16,826 nucleotides of DNA. Origin: Planctomycetota bacterium. GTDB taxonomy: Bacteria > Planctomycetota > PUPC01 > JACPCR01. Below the pieces are notes generated by a model. That model was not told the DNA's origin. It saw only the letters and a list, made by a program, of their open reading frames with translations, and did not search any database. The position numbers and the translations under genes are program-made. The stretch covers positions 1-16,826 of the forward strand of contig JASLXP010001234.1 of assembly GCA_030740295.1 (NCBI GenBank). The letters are read 5' to 3'. Below are positions 15,126 through 16,826 of the stretch, one piece after another (within the stretch, counting starts at the first letter, position 1; every line of letters starts with the position of its first letter).

Positions 15126-16826
15126 AGGACTACCCGCAACTGCAGGGCAAGCGATGGATGCTCATCGCCAGCGAAGCAGACAGCGAGGGAAGCTTGTACT
15201 TCAGCCATCTGAAAGGAATCAGCCCGTGTTTACCTTCGTCCGTGCGTCTGCTCAAGTTCGATCGAAAGGGAGTCCTCAAATGGAATGTCGGCCGCAAGGC
15301 GCGGGGCCTCAAGGACAAGCCCGGCGAATTCATGAGCGTCATCTGCCTGGCCGGAATTAAGAGGGGCATCGTCTTTGCCCTGGAATACGAAGGCCGCGTC
15401 GACCTCTACACCACCGACGGCCTCTACCTGGCCACGCTATTGAATGGCACGATCGAGGACGACACCCCTTACGCCAACTGGGGCGAGAACTTTGCGGGCG
15501 ACGTGGTGGAAGACCCGAAGACCGGCGACCTTCTCTTCGTCATCAACACCCATAACTACCGGCTGCCGATTTTCAAAGTCACCGGGCTCGAAACGATCAA
15601 GCGCACAACGGGCAAAGTCACGCTTGCCGAGCCGATGAGAGCCTGGCTGGCGCAGCAGCCGGGCAAGGTCGGCGAAAAGAGGAAACCGTCAATGACCTTC
15701 ATTTATCACCTCGGCAAAGACCGGGTCACCATCGATGGGAAACTCGACGAGTGGAAGGGAATTCCGCATACCACCGCGACGTTTCCCGACGAACGCAGCA
15801 AGGATCACTACGCCCGCGCCCGCGCAGGCAGCGATGGCGAGAACCTTTACCTCGCATATTCCGTCGGCGATCCCACCCCGGCAGTTAACCGATGCACTGC
15901 GCCGTCCGTGCTCTGGGATGGCGACTGCCTGGAACTTTATCTTTCGCCCAACATCGACCTCCACGCGCCCTGGAAGAAGGGTGACCACATCATCCACTTC
16001 AGCGCGACGGAGGACAGAAAGAAGACACCGGTCGGAGTGCTGCACCGCACTGTCAAGACTTGGGCCACACCACCGGGGATCGTCCGCGGCGTCCGCATCT
16101 GGCACAACGGGAGAGGCTACGACCTCGAAGCGAAAATTCCGTTCAGGGCCCTCGGCATGTCTTCGCTCCAGCTCGGACAACTCATCCACCTCGACTGGGA
16201 TTTCACCTACGGCGGCAAGGACGGCAAAGTTTCCTTCAAATTGGCTTGGACCGATGTCGGGCATCGCGTCCTCAACGATCCCAACAGTTGGGCCTTCGGC
16301 CGATATGTGCAGAAGGTCGGAGGCGAGAATGAGATCTTCGTTGCTTCGGCATCAATGAATATGGACGGCAGCTTTGACGGCTGGAAGGAGATCCCTGTCC
16401 AATCACGAATCGAGATCGCCGAATCCGAAGATCAGTTTCGTGCGGAATTAAAAGCCGCGTCGGACGAGAAGTTTCTTTACCTCTATTTCGATGTCGCCGA
16501 TCCCAATCCCGCAAAGGTCACGCCCGGCGCAAGCTGGGTCGGCACCGGCGACCACATCGAGATGTTTATCGGCAGCCATCGTATCTACATTCCCGCCAGC
16601 CCGGCTTTCAACAGCCCCTACATCCTGCAGGGCGCCAAGGCCGAAAAGATCACCGAATCGAGAATGAACCTCCAGACAAAGAAGAACGGCGATGGATACG
16701 AACTCGCCATCGCCATCCCCTGGGCAGCGATTGGTGGGAAACAGGCCAGCCTGAAATTCAACTGGCAGGTCGGCTGGTCAGACGCCAGCGGGGGGAGCAT
16801 CTTCACCGTCCAGCCATGGCTACCGT
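15113..16826 (+). CDS. giant secreted protein, continuation in -1 frame with CBM9-like domains (partial at window edge)
   Basis: From the A7 tract an open frame with no stop runs 571 codons to the window edge. It begins with the rest of the beta-propeller (KDYPQLQGKRWMLIASEADS, FALEYEGRVDLYTTDGLYL). Two domains resembling CBM9/DOMON-type sugar-binding sandwiches follow. The first starts near 15724 (VTIDGKLDEWKG, ENLYLAYSVGDP, WDGDCLELYLSPN, YDLEAKIPFRALG). The second starts near 16357 (MDGSFDGWKEIP, FLYLYFDVADPNP, GTGDHIEMFIG, YELAIAIPWAAIG). An internal ATG near 15160 has no ribosome site and would start mid-domain, so an independent gene is unlikely. Together with the upstream frame the protein exceeds 1650 residues. 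Sugar binding is inferred from fold resemblance only. Confidence 0.8.
   Translation, partial: MWDLKDYPQLQGKRWMLIASEADSEGSLYFSHLKGISPCLPSSVRLLKFDRKGVLKWNVGRKARGLKDKPGEFMSVICLAGIKRGIVFALEYEGRVDLYTTDGLYLATLLNGTIEDDTPYANWGENFAGDVVEDPKTGDLLFVINTHNYRLPIFKVTGLETIKRTTGKVTLAEPMRAWLAQQPGKVGEKRKPSMTFIYHLGKDRVTIDGKLDEWKGIPHTTATFPDERSKDHYARARAGSDGENLYLAYSVGDPTPAVNRCTAPSVLWDGDCLELYLSPNIDLHAPWKKGDHIIHFSATEDRKKTPVGVLHRTVKTWATPPGIVRGVRIWHNGRGYDLEAKIPFRALGMSSLQLGQLIHLDWDFTYGGKDGKVSFKLAWTDVGHRVLNDPNSWAFGRYVQKVGGENEIFVASASMNMDGSFDGWKEIPVQSRIEIAESEDQFRAELKAASDEKFLYLYFDVADPNPAKVTPGASWVGTGDHIEMFIGSHRIYIPASPAFNSPYILQGAKAEKITESRMNLQTKKNGDGYELAIAIPWAAIGGKQASLKFNWQVGWSDASGGSIFTVQPWLP

Noticed and set aside
15070..15360. 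A short independent gene after the frame break
   Set aside because: It is a third frame. The -1 frame clearly continues the propeller and CBM9-like domains through the same stretch.

Overview
The window is about 16.8 kb of moderately GC-rich bacterial DNA. Its gene content resembles uncultured heterotrophs of the Planctomycetota/Verrucomicrobiota/Lentisphaerota type or neighbouring candidate phyla. The signs are a formylglycine sulfatase next to a sodium:solute symporter, a phytanoyl-CoA dioxygenase remnant, a Gfo/Idh/MocA oxidoreductase, a MoxR ATPase with a membrane partner, and a very large secreted multidomain protein. This placement is inferred from gene content; there is no rRNA or tRNA to fix it.

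Layout. Positions 1-161 hold a long imperfect stem-loop and a seven-base-periodic leader. Next (+ strand) comes a two-gene transport unit, a small two-helix membrane protein and an SSS-family symporter, overlapping by 8 bp. Convergent to it, on the - strand, lie era, a badly damaged phyH-like gene and an intact sulfatase, in that transcriptional order. Divergent from era (+ strand) is a secreted M48 metalloprotease with a long helical C-terminus. It is followed by a structured intergenic region and a Gfo/Idh/MocA dehydrogenase. A 278-bp gap then carries a near-consensus -10 box and eight 15-bp tandem repeats, and leads into a two-gene unit: a membrane protein with a huge Gln/Pro/Glu/Lys-rich tail, overlapped by 8 bp by a MoxR AAA+ ATPase that has a coiled-coil insertion. 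A strong GC hairpin closes that unit. The rest of the window (11868 to the edge) is one giant exported protein: LamG-like domain, FlgD-like Ig domain, beta-propeller and CBM9-like domains. Its reading frame is broken by one base at an A7 tract and continues in the -1 frame to the window edge.

How the genes may work together. The symporter, sulfatase, oxidoreductase and secreted carbohydrate-binding-like protein fit use of sulfated or decorated sugars, but no glycoside hydrolase or sulfatase-maturating enzyme is present here. The MoxR pair looks like a reduced MoxR system without the usual DUF58 or VWA partners. Era is housekeeping.

Most notable: the A7 frameshift in the giant protein, the repeat-filled leader ahead of the MoxR pair, a 17-bp sequence shared by the leaders of two unrelated operons, and the two-gene MoxR system itself. 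No CRISPR array, transposase, integrase, tRNA or rRNA was seen, and no gene-free stretch exceeds 300 bp.
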